Positions 57,501 through 61,917 are shown, numbered from the stretch's first letter. The stretch is DNA of 64,000 nucleotides from Tectiglobus sp965247245 (GCA_965247245.1 CBDFGV010000003.1:2232001-2296000), one strand, 5' to 3'. A program made the numbers and translations. Notes: generated from the letters alone by a model not told the origin.

Positions 57501-60197
57501 CACATCAGCTCGCAACAGGAGCAACCATCTGTTGCGGCGCTGGACGACGGCGGATTCATTGTCACTTGGAACTCCTATCAGCAGGACGGCAATAGTTGGG
57601 AGCAGTACGGTCAACGCTTTGACGCAAATGGTCTCCCAGTCGGAAGTGAATTCCGCATCAATGAGACTGTGAGCGGACACCAATACAACGACGGGTGGAC
57701 CGGTAGTGAGCTGGTCGCACAACTCTCATCTGGTGACCTCGTTACAGTTTGGCGAGGCGAACCATATGTCAGTGGCACGGAAGTTTACGCGCGCCTCTTC
57801 TCCGTGCCAACGACGTTTGCACCACTCGTCGCCACCGGCACTCTTGACTTCAACTATGGTGCCGATGAGCAGGGCATGGTGGTCATGCTCACCAACGTAG
57901 CGGGGCTCACGGATCAGTCGCTGACAACAGGCGGCATCGATCTTGAGTATGTCGTCACCGGCGATGCGACCGACGGATATGTGCTGACAGCCACGGCTGG
58001 GCCTGGCGGCATCACAGTCTTCACGCTCGAACTGGATACCGACGGCAACTACACCTTCACCCTGTTCAAGCAGATTGACCATCCGGGTGGCGGCGACGAT
58101 GTGCTGCCGGTCGACCTATCATCGATGGTTGCCATCATCGACGCCGATGGTGACACGGTATTCCTGCCGACCGGCCACTTCTCCATGAAGATCACGGACG
58201 ACGTGCCGGTTGCTGTCAACGATACAGATGCAATCACCACGCTCGCCGAGAAAGTCGTGCAAGGCAACGTCATCGCCGGCACATCCGAGAACGGCACCGG
58301 CCAGGCCGACGACTTCGGCAATGACGGTCCGGATAGCGGCGGCGGTGTTGTCGGTGTCGAAGCCGGTGCCACCGGTGTGGCAGCGATGACCGGAGTCGGC
58401 GCGACGATCACCGGCCTCTATGGTGATCTCGTCCTCACGGCCAGCGGTGACTATAGCTACACCCTGACGGCAAACTCCATCCCGCCAGGCGCGGTGGATA
58501 GCTTCACCTACACCATCGCTGATGCCGATGGTGACACCAGCTTCGCGATACTGATAGTCGACGTGCCTCAGATCAACGGCTTGGTGGTTGGTGAGAATGT
58601 CAGCGATGTCGGTCCGGATACCAACACACCGGATCACTTCATCGACACTGTCAATCCAGGCGCCGGTGGTGATATCAACGGTGGTCTCGGCGAAGATCTG
58701 CTGATCGGTGACGTAGGTGGTGGTTCGACCATTCCGACCAACGCCAACATCATCCTGCTTCTGGATGTATCGGGCAGCATGAGCAGCCAAATTGCTTTCG
58801 ATCATGACAATGATCCGGGCACACCAAACCAGTTCATCCCACGCCTAGAGGCGATGAAGTTAGCAGTCAACGGCCTGCTCGACGAGCTGGCCACCTCGCC
58901 AGGTGCCGAAAACGTGCGCGTGCATATGGTGGCCTTCTCAACAGGAAGAACCCTGGTGGGTAGCGGCACCTATGATGTACGAACTGCTGGTGCAGAACAA
59001 ACAGCAACACTAAATGCTGCCACTGCTGCCGTAACTGCTCTGACACAAGGAGGCTGGACAAACTACGAGTCAGCACTCCAGGGCGGCATCGACTGGGTGA
59101 ACGCGGGTGGTCCAAACGGTCCTCTGACCACTGGCAACGTTGTCAACCAGACGTTCTTCCTATCGGATGGAGAACCAACTGCATTTATCAATGGCAACAA
59201 TACCGTTGGCCCCGTCACGACCGGCTCAGGAGCACCCGCTCCGCTTGCGCTTGATCACGCACAGGGTGAAGTTGGTACGACAGACAACGTCGATGAAATA
59301 GCGGTACTCGAATCGATCTTTGGCCCGACGGAGGCAATTGGGATAGCCCTTTCGAACCCGAACTCCATCGACAATCTCGACGAGGTGGAAGACGAACCGC
59401 GCAGCTCAGATGCATCGGATAACATTTCCAGCGCTAACGAGCTCATTGCGGTGTTGTCCGAACTTAATCCGATCAAGGATCTCCAGGCTGTCGGCGATGA
59501 CAACATCAACGGTAGCGGCGGCAATGATCTGATCTTCGGTGATGCACCATTCACCGATGATCTAGCCGCAGCAGAAGGCCTGACCGGCCTTGACGAAGGT
59601 GCCGGTTGGGATGTCTTCACCGCGCTTGAGGCTGGTGGTGGCAATGGTACTCAGGATCCATCGGGTGGCGGAGCCGGCGCCTGGACCAGAGGAGATACCA
59701 TTGAGTACATTCTTAACAATGCCAGTGATCTGGCACGAGAGTCTCTCGATAGCAGCGGCAATCCTCGAGCCGGCGGCAACGACATCATCAATGGCGGAGC
59801 CGGTGACGATACCATCTTTGGTATGGAAGGTAACGACACGATCATGGGCGGCAGCGGCAATGACTCCCAGTACGGTGGCAGCGGCGCAGACACCTTCGTC
59901 ATTGACGAACTCAACGTTAACGATCTGATCGCCGATTATGAAAGTGGCGATTTCATCGACCTGACGGCGTTGTTCGACTTGCCTTCAAGCGGCGGCGCTC
60001 CTGATACGGCGAACATTGGCGACTACGTCAACTATGCCCCGGGAAGCGGCATACTCTCGGTCGATGCCAGTGGCTCCGGTACATTTGGCAGCGGTGAGGA
60101 AGCCGTAACGGTTGACACTTCAGGTGGATCAGCACCAGCCAGCGTGACCATCATCGTCGATGATGGTGCCGGCAACAACGCATCCCTCGTGGTCTAA
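39510..60197 (+). CDS. Giant LapA-like type I secreted repeat adhesin (6,895 aa)
   Basis: A 6,895-residue, very acidic protein, one of the largest expected in this genome. ATG 39510 follows GGAGGG and is chosen over TTG 39486. Order of parts: a short N-terminal retention-like region with an IAAG site near residue 133; many T1SS-143/VCBS-type repeats (D-x-D-G-D and DDxP strands), with inserted guest modules; a von Willebrand A domain from about residue 6,412 with MIDAS DVSGSM; three to four RTX nonapeptides (about 6,759-6,795); and a C-terminal secretion signal region. There is no Sec signal; export should use the ABC-TolC-HlyD system around it. Expected at the cell surface, binding Ca2+, for attachment or biofilm. 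Confidence 0.95.
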   Translation: MGIFSRIGGLISGSKAAAPETDQSSAEFQLAQATTQSTESGSASITLPPSISGAIVSQTFQSSAGARITLPTGTRVDKVIVFEGNLFFVQPDGSVVVILDGATQVPTLLVQGAEIPATALAETLQAAGENQIAAGPEAADSSGGNFAVPPGQIGPPLDLTPLLPPTALAFAIEINDPIAGLDDDGEAIEPVPVIGNPEMVALEEDDLPEGNDEDGSRPEFLMGMGSLDVRFGLDGPGSIRFSSAIEAPEGLSSNGQPIVYQLFNNNTLLVGFSDVDGDGVFTGDLPKEIAQQLEGEQLPPSTGPSPDLPVFVIEISQDFGANPSGKYTVWLLDNIDHGTPSKDGEDGTVAGLPATSNLTEEEFSQEFADQLNDEELAFLNFAFVARDGNGSTASSEFMVKVQDDIPEIHTENNMKWVSLHKGVRVDEIGQGEYPADASDLLYNITNHDSLHINISNAVQSAGYQNSLGYYFADENGNPLSGKIIDDFAGVPRGEDFSIWINSQDIPSEAKLLGFFIIPDGNRENWPDSQGDGTPVTFQLNEGLWEAHFVDPYGEPGEKITGNDNSANIYFSDRRLNPEGQDHEMMGMRGDDIDGRKDSNWEDLPIPNGRYGEPDFNDLQFDISVKAKVSFLLQVDEDDINNYDPYFKYYDHDGIEGSMGTSPNDGAYHDGSYTGHPISNDYGPAVAHGDLGIWWGSDDGNMEPSQPGRPSRDDDGTEFFTAGDGSINAADDTISFAGNGHDFDHLEKVVYTTTAPSDPGTYAAGLTPGVYYVIKNNDGTISLAQTLSAAQAGEVIDLTDDTGSGFQFIHKVGDRSLTFDPALDGAEATSHDGFALTSKSEQVIYQLVDDGTKLIAYVDGDGHHGYGKYRDNGDHPDGEFNPSDHAGDRLVFTVDLSDRDNGEVWFKLYDQIDHPDPGVGDMGQAIQDLLWLKFDYIATDSDGDMVMGQFTVDVKDDVPKLTGKDVWKVVDEDDIDTHLSHGNNADDGAYYDGSYTGNPYVENGDNPYYKEGPANVSGTVAHVVKFGADEPGMFTLTGNAARQFDKLGLSSQGKELSYEVQTQNLPYGQVITTLVAFVDHPSSNDGEFGSGDRLVFTFALNSKSGGFTFKLFDQLDHDKPFDDRGDYPRYGDDYPHADQNFDLQDSIYGDVRELDFGSIIKASDFDGDSITLDGKVHIKVRDDIPELVDGAMVMGVVEEEHANVQGDGNEEGKDGPPNQFLDDDVNGDPNITTHQAEGYLNSLVDVGADEPASFKLVKIPSQSAIDSGLTSKGQTVFLVSDGDVLTGVVQGGREVFTLEVQGNGKYIFTLKDQLDHSPGHGEMTPAAENLIVIDFSPFVRVSDFDHDTIKLAGGSFKIKVIDDVPIQLDGMSVDRVDEDDLNTFVLDNADVEGSLGTDAASNPSPNAPMASGSLASLVRVGADEPGAFSIRPFDSPRQTDFTSKGDAISYVAGAAPGVVLLVADFGGSDERQIGQFELDGAGNWKFTLFDQIDHPDPGVGNPGAPVEDVLTLDFSRLIKFTDFDGDSIILRANTLKVEVKDDVPLAKDDMDEADDTIIVSDGDNGTIQVAIGNVITGEGTTGGLNGPGSDMVGADEPGTITRIFLEDMSGPTNVPQDGSFSEWLELDHGRIRFDKDGNYQYEDLPIDLSDTMFHAFSFGNDSYLNGDGTLDIDNLMTDADASVSTINDAESQWLDSDAQGVTSAEENNSVRDRELGFRVNPPGPTNNETGTESLVVDLKQVVKSADVGIKLLFSGRFREDEVGNWEAFNADGESVGSGSFFGARDGMNDLTIAPGEGFQYIVFTASQQFAASGDRDGDNSDFAIADISAVPLRDDDDVVKYRLTDFDGDSSLATLTLKDGEGPDVIIPDPEKPDGPGLSKLNLTVYEAALDTTKDPDDLAAGNVTGTDPASPNETNTGAFKIAAGSDDVVALSFGNLGAIKVVNAGMNEITGIIWGTNPDGQLVGKLGGETAIVIALEDDSGNPLTLPITANTMQTVTVKATLTDAFPHSEPDNDQIMIQDLMVMVVDEDGDMDMAEVMVTVHDDVPEAADDMDMVVEGGDGNGMLNMTTGNVITGVDNDPDPNNGSLLADNVGADKPGTITQVVHNGVTYDVNQEFETELGGKFTIDENGNYKYTAPSSALHKKVTIDVTFGRDAAGFDNTMGYVVLDDAGNPTVGQIMFASSDDSNSGDSFTTMITGITEKQIAFFLIPNGHSNGNNGNEPGYINGADVTFDMNGGQWVAELNGEPLGGTGAPAYFFIPKGDATTLNPDNIEHVEDLNIGFGWEDLFNGGDRDFNDFEFDFSLTHQLLDVVNEDFVYTLQDDDGDTDTATLTIDVKDTEPVAINDQDMVVEGTTNDEPNTATGNVVFGDDIDVNPDANNMDGNADILNADGFHAICEIVHDGVTYTLDHDVLTADPSDSPFTFADGKLTITTALGGQLEIQMTGADAGDYTYTAPDQAAHISIEDGIAIDDPQLGFGLGTAALEALFDETMISAFKANGDAGEFSSKNVNFTLGGIQYKYSGLGVKRGGDNGELDFRPNAGSEKIVVDLKGAETTVYVGIGALFGGENAAFDRPFTEQLRWVAKDSGGNDVGTGVVDGVPDGLVRFEISGIGEFHSIELTALDDGAGNNGRNSDFLLQFVHGEHLSELDEVFNYTIADGDWDKSEATLTVTVKDTEPTANDDFNSVLEGESVMGNVVTGAGQPTGADIVGEDTDGAAIYKLSHGGQVYTLANTDSSGKLTITTELGGTLEIQMTGPDFGKYTYTAPPNHPHSQDALTLDLTNSSVQSTAGVWIKAFNIDGSDGILSFDSNWGMGVKNTSGEFNPANNGNSAVPNQLNHAPDYDDGVGDPGSSESIEIMLHDGACGFSFEYTRAIQGEGGGGSNGGEIGRWTAFDEAGNEIGTGLFGQPETVTSGRGVGNVTVDEDDLSGIVSKVVFTALPYAAGDTNPNDSSDYFIREFTATPQVHESFEYMLTDGDWDVDAAILNIKVTDDMPIVMQGDCIHVYEGAIPNIGSGNDVTNAGSGFVNWASGMLGIDSFGADGFGEFTWNIATIADADGNALESMGQELTYTLHDNGETVIARMGNWKVFELEAHIDENDADASYFKFTLTDPVDNEQDWDGPGLPEKVNIDFTLKDDDGSTKTGQVMVKIHDDAPTAEDDMDMTLEGGMTLGNVITGVDPDDIDPSIVEHNQGDLQADEVGADYLHPAITHVMHDGETYEVGPDGYVEFTTDLGGTFRIEKDGDYKYTAPDSLDHGEFHVTTDNIPSFITIAALNEDGSDGSWSVVTNSPIPGPGFGVDGNGDDEIDIVDNAGANDPSETLIFSLAPGMMVQTAMVDLAKLFPNEGGVGNEQGRWEAYNDGVLVGGATFSAIASSGERSLNIDIPGGFDELRFTATNGSEDTDGGDSSDYTVQSIWFGRPMYIEDFKYTLEDGDGSHDDSVLSIKVKDDSPTIQVGNVFVDEDGLPAGVGDMAAGDAAATMASASGTIAINFGADGPDATSELVITLDSVDTADPALGPIVLTSDGFPVATAWNDATNTLTGTANGSSVFTLVVNGDGTYDFSLLQNLDHPSTDSDGNNDGNPQSGYEDDLVLNFTAMVTDADGSMDSDSFTVTVDDDMPVVGEPEAISVSEAGVLSTAAADTTYNVVLDGESYTLFIPEGASQFLVSGGSLVGQQPLTLTLLADIAGATNIQSTGNFSKDDPNPFINAQANLIVSVGGTDTGGNYKFVFDNASKANDFAALAQMAEDDGLLNELFQDFGRVSATGNLDIDWGADDTDTFTNGFNQDDVSGTPGDRSVVFTDTATPSNNVVDGNGIPLALSADGQPLSYSLNSDATILTASANGQRVFQVQLEDDGSGEYRFIQEIALDHPAAGPDTIAIGFTFKATDSDGDMAFATFTVTVNDDVPSLQVGNVVVDEDGLPAGVGDMASGDAPATSASATGTIAIDFGADGPDGTSELVVTLNSIETADPALGPLALTSDGFPIATAWSDATNTLTGTANGSSVFTLVVNGDGTYDFTLLRNLDHPSTDSDGNNDGNPQSGFEDDLVLNLTATVKDGDGDTASADFTITIDDDIPVIGAPESITTSDAGLLSTAAQDTTYNVVLDGESYTLFIAEGASQFIVSGGDLVGEQPLTLNLLADIAGATGVSTGNFSADDPSPNITVVGSGLVTRLSGNGTGGQYRFTFDDPANATNFDLFLEQVKVDGLLNELFQDFARASQTGELNIDWGADNADTFTNNFDQDTASGTPGDRSVTFADTTTPGNNILDNSGSPLALSSGGDPIVYSLNSDATILTASAGGQRVFQVQLEDDGTGQYRFTQEGVLDHPNSGADSLDLNFAFKATDSDGDMALHTFKVTVDDDVPYVNVRTTGETLATLNLDETTDTPDRAAMGETTDNNSLVDQPSATTGIGSLTTVAGALAGLFDVSSMNAGADGEASSSIQFSLTLADNTGTPQASLLSNLSVTDPTDAYADDQIYLFLQSGDINGRVGNDAGGDIAFTLSLSADTDLANAALTVEQFLAIEHGDTSLHDEEAVFSSDVQIGVELAKSITDNDGDSASDSESVNITGSIAFDDDGPKIIGDMVMESVDEAELPTGDASLAAIKLVGAKVAVFDNGSFVDTNGTNSGNESDTIQASISSLGHTVSAFIDITESGFATALAGQDVLVIPEQERGVIGPALSPGAIDTIREFVADGGSLVIAGRFGADSNFLNTVFGFSTSSSSVSSSSLTGDASGTQFSDDSSSIPSHSATQAITTSSLPIGSLNIYGDASSSTVAVMPFGQGQVTFVGWDWFNAAPLGIRDSGWLQVLDSAISKTSITTIEISATLDLSGRVDFGTDGFGGFALKDPTADGTATPQVTGVLGDPPATVNLTSDGVPVLYTGYDVAPDGTTTLTATAGGEVVFTVEVTKAGAVTYTQFEQINQAGQDGNPLKIDIGYNAFDGDGDSVMDAFQIKVIGDDIVTITDLTAEADGGDAVVDEDGLPTRTGEPAGSAGPDMSKTMDTETFTIDAPDGVGTLTIGGTTLISGGVFTPAMITTLAGNTLDILSFDAGSGVVTYKYTLNDNQPHPNAGGENDLFENIAIFVQDTDDDTASATLSIRIIDDVPSITMTIISGAMIVVDETDGETATGEVDPVGGNLGATTISAANLFSQTVVPGADDVGAATYSLSISSENAATGLVDTASGQAVVLVTDGPVIEGRTAGDGDVVFEISVSASGDVTVTQLRAVEHDNPGDFDESGSPEMLTAAAETLLLTGLVVDGDGDVAMDFIDLSSGVIKFEDDGPTLTVTGNQDLANTALATEVDETLDASGDRYNAAISEVEDAGGNANTDDTGTGLGQVTTAVTNGIVAGLFTIGGSHGADGQGAPDSGNLTFAFSGGGSGPLTTNLSATDGGAISLTLESGDLVGRDTSNQIVFTVEIVGPAGNEQLLTTLFEAIDHGSDGNAFDSELSLQTTGSDIVQLQYEVTRTDGDNDSITVADQIDLISSSTSLFLFDDDGPKLVANAMVMDTVEEEQAEVQGDGNEDETATPDDDGDNGGNFDVTDHIAAGNLNSLVDFGSDGAGTGGGFALSAATTAEAIALVQALNLTSNQVSVDDAVLSGSTITARTSGADARDIFSIDVAANGTYTFTLLDQIDHHAINAADNIEDTDSIDLSSFVTAIDGDGDSIGLGDDSFLVKVVDDIPVVGATEMQVLDEADFAPVIVGPDATPQPIAGEFRVNTETNNDQYYPGVTALKDGGFVVSWWSYNNQGGNGWDIYIQRYDNDGTAQGVETRVNSFLSGDQRFPTITALDDGGFVVLWQSPNQPGGSGWDIYGQRYDSNGIAQGGEFRVNSYINSTQEVPAATGLEDGGFIVTWSSYSQTGSWDVYGQRYNENGGTQGGEFRINSTTGNTQIRVSVSGLEDGGFVAAWMGYNQAGGQHYDVYFQKYNANGIAQGSETRANTTVQDYQYNPSISGLSDGGFVVTWMGWNQAGGNSWDVFGRVYDADGNAIGSEFRANSHISSQQEQPSVAALDDGGFIVTWNSYQQDGNSWEQYGQRFDANGLPVGSEFRINETVSGHQYNDGWTGSELVAQLSSGDLVTVWRGEPYVSGTEVYARLFSVPTTFAPLVATGTLDFNYGADEQGMVVMLTNVAGLTDQSLTTGGIDLEYVVTGDATDGYVLTATAGPGGITVFTLELDTDGNYTFTLFKQIDHPGGGDDVLPVDLSSMVAIIDADGDTVFLPTGHFSMKITDDVPVAVNDTDAITTLAEKVVQGNVIAGTSENGTGQADDFGNDGPDSGGGVVGVEAGATGVAAMTGVGATITGLYGDLVLTASGDYSYTLTANSIPPGAVDSFTYTIADADGDTSFAILIVDVPQINGLVVGENVSDVGPDTNTPDHFIDTVNPGAGGDINGGLGEDLLIGDVGGGSTIPTNANIILLLDVSGSMSSQIAFDHDNDPGTPNQFIPRLEAMKLAVNGLLDELATSPGAENVRVHMVAFSTGRTLVGSGTYDVRTAGAEQTATLNAATAAVTALTQGGWTNYESALQGGIDWVNAGGPNGPLTTGNVVNQTFFLSDGEPTAFINGNNTVGPVTTGSGAPAPLALDHAQGEVGTTDNVDEIAVLESIFGPTEAIGIALSNPNSIDNLDEVEDEPRSSDASDNISSANELIAVLSELNPIKDLQAVGDDNINGSGGNDLIFGDAPFTDDLAAAEGLTGLDEGAGWDVFTALEAGGGNGTQDPSGGGAGAWTRGDTIEYILNNASDLARESLDSSGNPRAGGNDIINGGAGDDTIFGMEGNDTIMGGSGNDSQYGGSGADTFVIDELNVNDLIADYESGDFIDLTALFDLPSSGGAPDTANIGDYVNYAPGSGILSVDASGSGTFGSGEEAVTVDTSGGSAPASVTIIVDDGAGNNASLVV
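39903..39914 (+). other. LapG-type cleavage motif in adhesin
   Basis: Residues 132-135 read IAAG, followed after about ten residues by SGG. LapG proteases cut LapA-type adhesins within a TAAG/PAAG-like motif near residue 108, followed by a similar GG-rich stretch. The match is to the motif and its distance from the N-terminus; cleavage itself is inferred. A LapG-like protease gene begins 23 kb downstream. Confidence 0.65.
40840..41390 (+). other. DUF4114-like domain in adhesin, copy 1
   Basis: Residues about 444-628 contain the DUF4114 pattern: YYFADENGNP, an LLGFFIIPDG strand, and a final DFNDLQFDISVK, where the conserved Asn-Asp precedes the last strand. The block sits inside a repeat context. 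Confidence 0.6.
44455..45010 (+). other. Lectin-like guest module in adhesin, copy A
   Basis: Residues about 1,650-1,834. Signature steps: ESLVVDLKQVVKSADVGIKLLF, then GNWEAFNADGESVGSGSFFG, then YIVFTASQQF ending NSDFAIADI. The same steps recur in three later blocks. Not matched to a named family. Confidence 0.6.
45940..46435 (+). other. DUF4114-like domain in adhesin, copy 2
   Basis: Residues about 2,144-2,309: GYVVLDDAGNPTVGQIMF, IAFFLIPNGHSNG, AYFFIPKGDA and GGDRDFNDFEFDFS, with the same final Phe-Asn-Asp motif as copy 1. It is placed between a YKYTAP strand and a FVYTLQDDDGD strand of a repeat. Confidence 0.65.
46885..47435 (+). other. Lectin-like guest module in adhesin, copy B
   Basis: Steps SEKIVVDLKGAETTVYVGIGALF, LRWVAKDSGGNDVGTGVV and SIELTALDDG ending NSDFLLQF. 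Inserted after YTYTAP and before VFNYTIADGDWD of the host repeat. Confidence 0.6.
47835..48410 (+). other. Lectin-like guest module in adhesin, copy C
   Basis: Steps SESIEIMLHDGACGFSFEY, GRWTAFDEAGNEIGTGLFG and KVVFTALPYAAG ending SSDYFIREF. Inserted after KYTYTAP and before SFEYMLTDGDWD. Confidence 0.6.
49280..49775 (+). other. Lectin-like guest module in adhesin, copy D
   Basis: Steps SETLIFSLAPGMMVQTAMV, GRWEAYNDGVLVGGATF and ELRFTATNGSE ending SSDYTVQSI. Inserted after YKYTAP and before DFKYTLEDGDGS. Confidence 0.6.
49857..51224 (+). repeat. Tandem 1,368-bp unit, copy 1 (in adhesin)
   Basis: A 456-codon unit beginning at a DDSP motif. It covers the GNVFVDEDGLPAGVGDM repeat and a following repeat with FNQDDVSGTPGDRSVVF. 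It is matched by the next 1,368 bp with the same spacing and high similarity. Confidence 0.85.
51225..52592 (+). repeat. Tandem 1,368-bp unit, copy 2 (in adhesin)
   Basis: Same length as copy 1 to the base (DDVP to DDVP boundaries at 51225 and 52593), with GNVVVDEDGLPAGVGDM and FDQDTASGTPGDRSVTF at the matching places. Synonymous changes are frequent, so the copies are not brand new. Confidence 0.85.
53280..53965 (+). other. Rossmann-like guest domain in adhesin
   Basis: About 225 residues unlike the repeats: KLVGAKVAVFDNGSFVDT, QDVLVIPEQERG, AIDTIREFVADGGSLVIAGR and GQGQVTFVGWDWF. This alternating strand-helix pattern recalls glutamine-amidotransferase-like folds. The DNA looks AT-richer than flanking repeats, and a Ser-rich stretch lies within. 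Confidence 0.6.
56641..57810 (+). other. Six-repeat propeller-like guest block in adhesin
   Basis: About 390 residues with six to seven copies of a ~50-residue repeat: DGGFVVSWWSYNNQ, WDIYIQRYDNDGTAQG and ETRVNS-like steps. Such repeats are typical of beta-propeller blades in secreted RTX proteins. It interrupts a T1SS-143 repeat near its start, after VLDEADFAPVIVG and before LVATGTLDFNYGAD. Confidence 0.7.
58740..59500 (+). other. von Willebrand A domain in adhesin
   Basis: From about residue 6,412: NIILLLDVSGSM contains the MIDAS metal motif DxSxS (Asp6419), and TQGGWTNYESAL supplies the conserved Thr. FFLSDGEPT holds the third metal-site Asp. vWA domains in LapA-type adhesins bind ligands through a metal ion. 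Confidence 0.85.
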
Positions 60198-60222
60198 TAG
60201 ATCACCACGCGCAATGAGTGAG

Positions 60223-60254
60223 CGCGCCGGTTGATACCGGCGCGTTTCGTTTTT
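60223..60254 (+). terminator. Terminator after the adhesin gene
   Basis: A perfect 9-bp stem CGCGCCGGT / ACCGGCGCG with a 4-nt loop (TGAT), followed by TTTCGTTTTT. It starts 25 bp after the adhesin stop and lies before the convergent acyltransferase gene. Confidence 0.9.
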
Positions 60255-60308
60255 GCATCGAGCGAACTGGAAATTCTGCCTCAGAGCTTCGAGTGACGTG
60301 CGCAGCAC

Positions 60309-61040
60309 CTAACTCTGGTCATCCATAGTATAGTCCAGCACCTTAACAGCACCCTCTGGCGTTCTCGTACGAACTTTGGCTCTCGGGCCGAGGTCGTTCC
60401 CCTGGATGACGCGATCGATCAAGGCGCGCACTACTCGTGCCTCACCAACGGTTGCAACAATCCATAGAACCGAACCGCAGTTCCAGTCTGACTGAGACAA
60501 GCGTATTGGCTTGTTCAACTCGGTCGACAGGCGATGATCAATCTCTTCAGAAACGCGCGCCCAAATAACGGTGCCAATAGGAACTGGCGTGTCACTTCCC
60601 GCAACCGGCGCCTTTGCGATGGAAATTTGACCAAGCCGCAGCGGCGGGAGAACCAGCCATTCAAGATCCTGCAGCGCCGCCCGTTGGTATGTTGGCGACT
60701 TAAGAAGAAGCGAAACAATTTCACCGAACTGGTTGTACCGAATAGCGACCGGGACCGGTGACGGCACTGTTTGTGTCTCTGCAGAAGAAGGCTGAAGTGG
60801 CTCCATGGAATGCGCAGCAGGATGTAATGGCTCTTCGGTTGGTCTCAACTCATCAAGATCAACCAACTGCTCAATAGCGAGTGCGTTCTGCTCCAAATCA
60901 GGCACGACAGGCGGCGGGGTAAGTTCATGCGCCACCTGTTCCAACGGCGGCGGGACAGCGGTTCCATCGGCTTGTTCCTTGATAAGTGGGACTTCCGCTG
61001 GAGTGTCCTTAGGCTCATTCTTTTTGCGAGACCAAAACAT
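60309..61040 (-). CDS. HlyC-like toxin-activating lysine acyltransferase homologue
   Basis: A 243-residue protein. The first ~97 residues are a Pro/Glu-rich extension. Residues about 103-238 align by eye with HlyC: FGEIVSLLLKSPTYQ, LEWLVLPPLRLGQ, the WARVSEEID strand (HlyC: WANLSLENE) and SQSDWNCGSVLWIV (HlyC: AEDWTSGDRKWF). The active-site Asp is kept (Asp185), but the catalytic His of HlyC (SPLHR) is Tyr118 here. HlyC moves fatty acyl groups from acyl carrier protein to toxin lysines. Encoded convergently just after the giant adhesin, it may acylate or bind that adhesin; chemistry is uncertain without the His. Confidence 0.75.
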   Translation of the reverse strand: MFWSRKKNEPKDTPAEVPLIKEQADGTAVPPPLEQVAHELTPPPVVPDLEQNALAIEQLVDLDELRPTEEPLHPAAHSMEPLQPSSAETQTVPSPVPVAIRYNQFGEIVSLLLKSPTYQRAALQDLEWLVLPPLRLGQISIAKAPVAGSDTPVPIGTVIWARVSEEIDHRLSTELNKPIRLSQSDWNCGSVLWIVATVGEARVVRALIDRVIQGNDLGPRAKVRTRTPEGAVKVLDYTMDDQS

Positions 61041-61424
61041 TGCTCACGACTCGATATAAGTTAAGTAAGAAAAAGTAATTGCTCCGAAACATTAGAGTCT
61101 CGAGGGCAAGAGTTCTACGACTTCCCCCTGAGATTTTGTGTTTTATCGAAACACGTCCGTGTCCTGCAACAATTCATGCGCCTACTGATTTGAACCGCAG
61201 CCACTCCGTTGATAGCAAGGCCAACTAAGACCGGATATATGCCTCCACTTTGATCAGATGGCGACGCGCGCACAAGCTGTTGCTTCAGAGCATCGTTGCG
61301 TCTCTGGAAACCAGGATTTCCTGTATTTTCGGTGCCTATTCGTTGATATTGGCAACCGGTAATGACATTAATTGAGCAGAAATTGTATTTGGTTTGTTCT
61401 GGTGCAAGCTAGGGACGTTTGATT
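61041..61424. promoter_or_regulatory. Divergent promoter region
   Basis: A 384-bp, AT-richer gap between the minus-strand acyltransferase-like gene and the plus-strand small exported protein. No gene is credible inside it. It should hold both promoters; no clear -35/-10 pairs could be fixed by eye. Confidence 0.4.
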
Positions 61425-61775
61425 ATGCGTATCGTTATTGCCCTATTCGCGTTGGTTTTCATGTCGGGTTCAGCCCTGGCGCACGGCTATTGCTACCGTG
61501 TCGAAAGCGCTGAAAAGATCCTGAGCCTGGGGACGCTGTCCGATATGCGTCATGAAGTTGAGCGACGCTACGATCACGCGCTGGATGTCGCCATGTCACG
61601 CCGTGCAGAGCACTCCACATCGCCGCTATTCACTTGGGCGAAGGAAGCAAAGGCGAGCTGCGCGGTGGCGCTTGGCTTCATGAAGCGTTGGAAACTGGAG
61701 CGCCCCGAGGTGAACGAAGAAGCCATTCAGCGCTGCGAGTGCTTCCATAAACGCATGACCGCGCACGGTGGCTGA
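61425..61775 (+). CDS. Small exported cysteine-containing protein
   Basis: A 116-residue protein with a Sec signal (IVIALFALVFMSGSALA). The mature part has four Cys (YCY, SCA and RCECF) that could form two disulfides and is otherwise helical and basic. ATG 61425 is used; a TTG two codons earlier is in frame. It lies between the adhesin/acyltransferase genes and the HlyD gene. Not recognised; perhaps a periplasmic accessory of the adhesin system. Confidence 0.7.
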   Translation: MRIVIALFALVFMSGSALAHGYCYRVESAEKILSLGTLSDMRHEVERRYDHALDVAMSRRAEHSTSPLFTWAKEAKASCAVALGFMKRWKLERPEVNEEAIQRCECFHKRMTAHGG

Positions 61776-61917
61776 TCGCCAGTCTTTCCTATCCAGTCTT
61801 CCCTATATCGGACAATAACATTTTAGGCCGTTTCGGGTGAAGCCGTGCTGACGTGCTTCAACGCATCCTGTATGGTTCGCTTCTGAGCAGCAGGTTACTC
61901 CCGAACGGCCATTGAAG

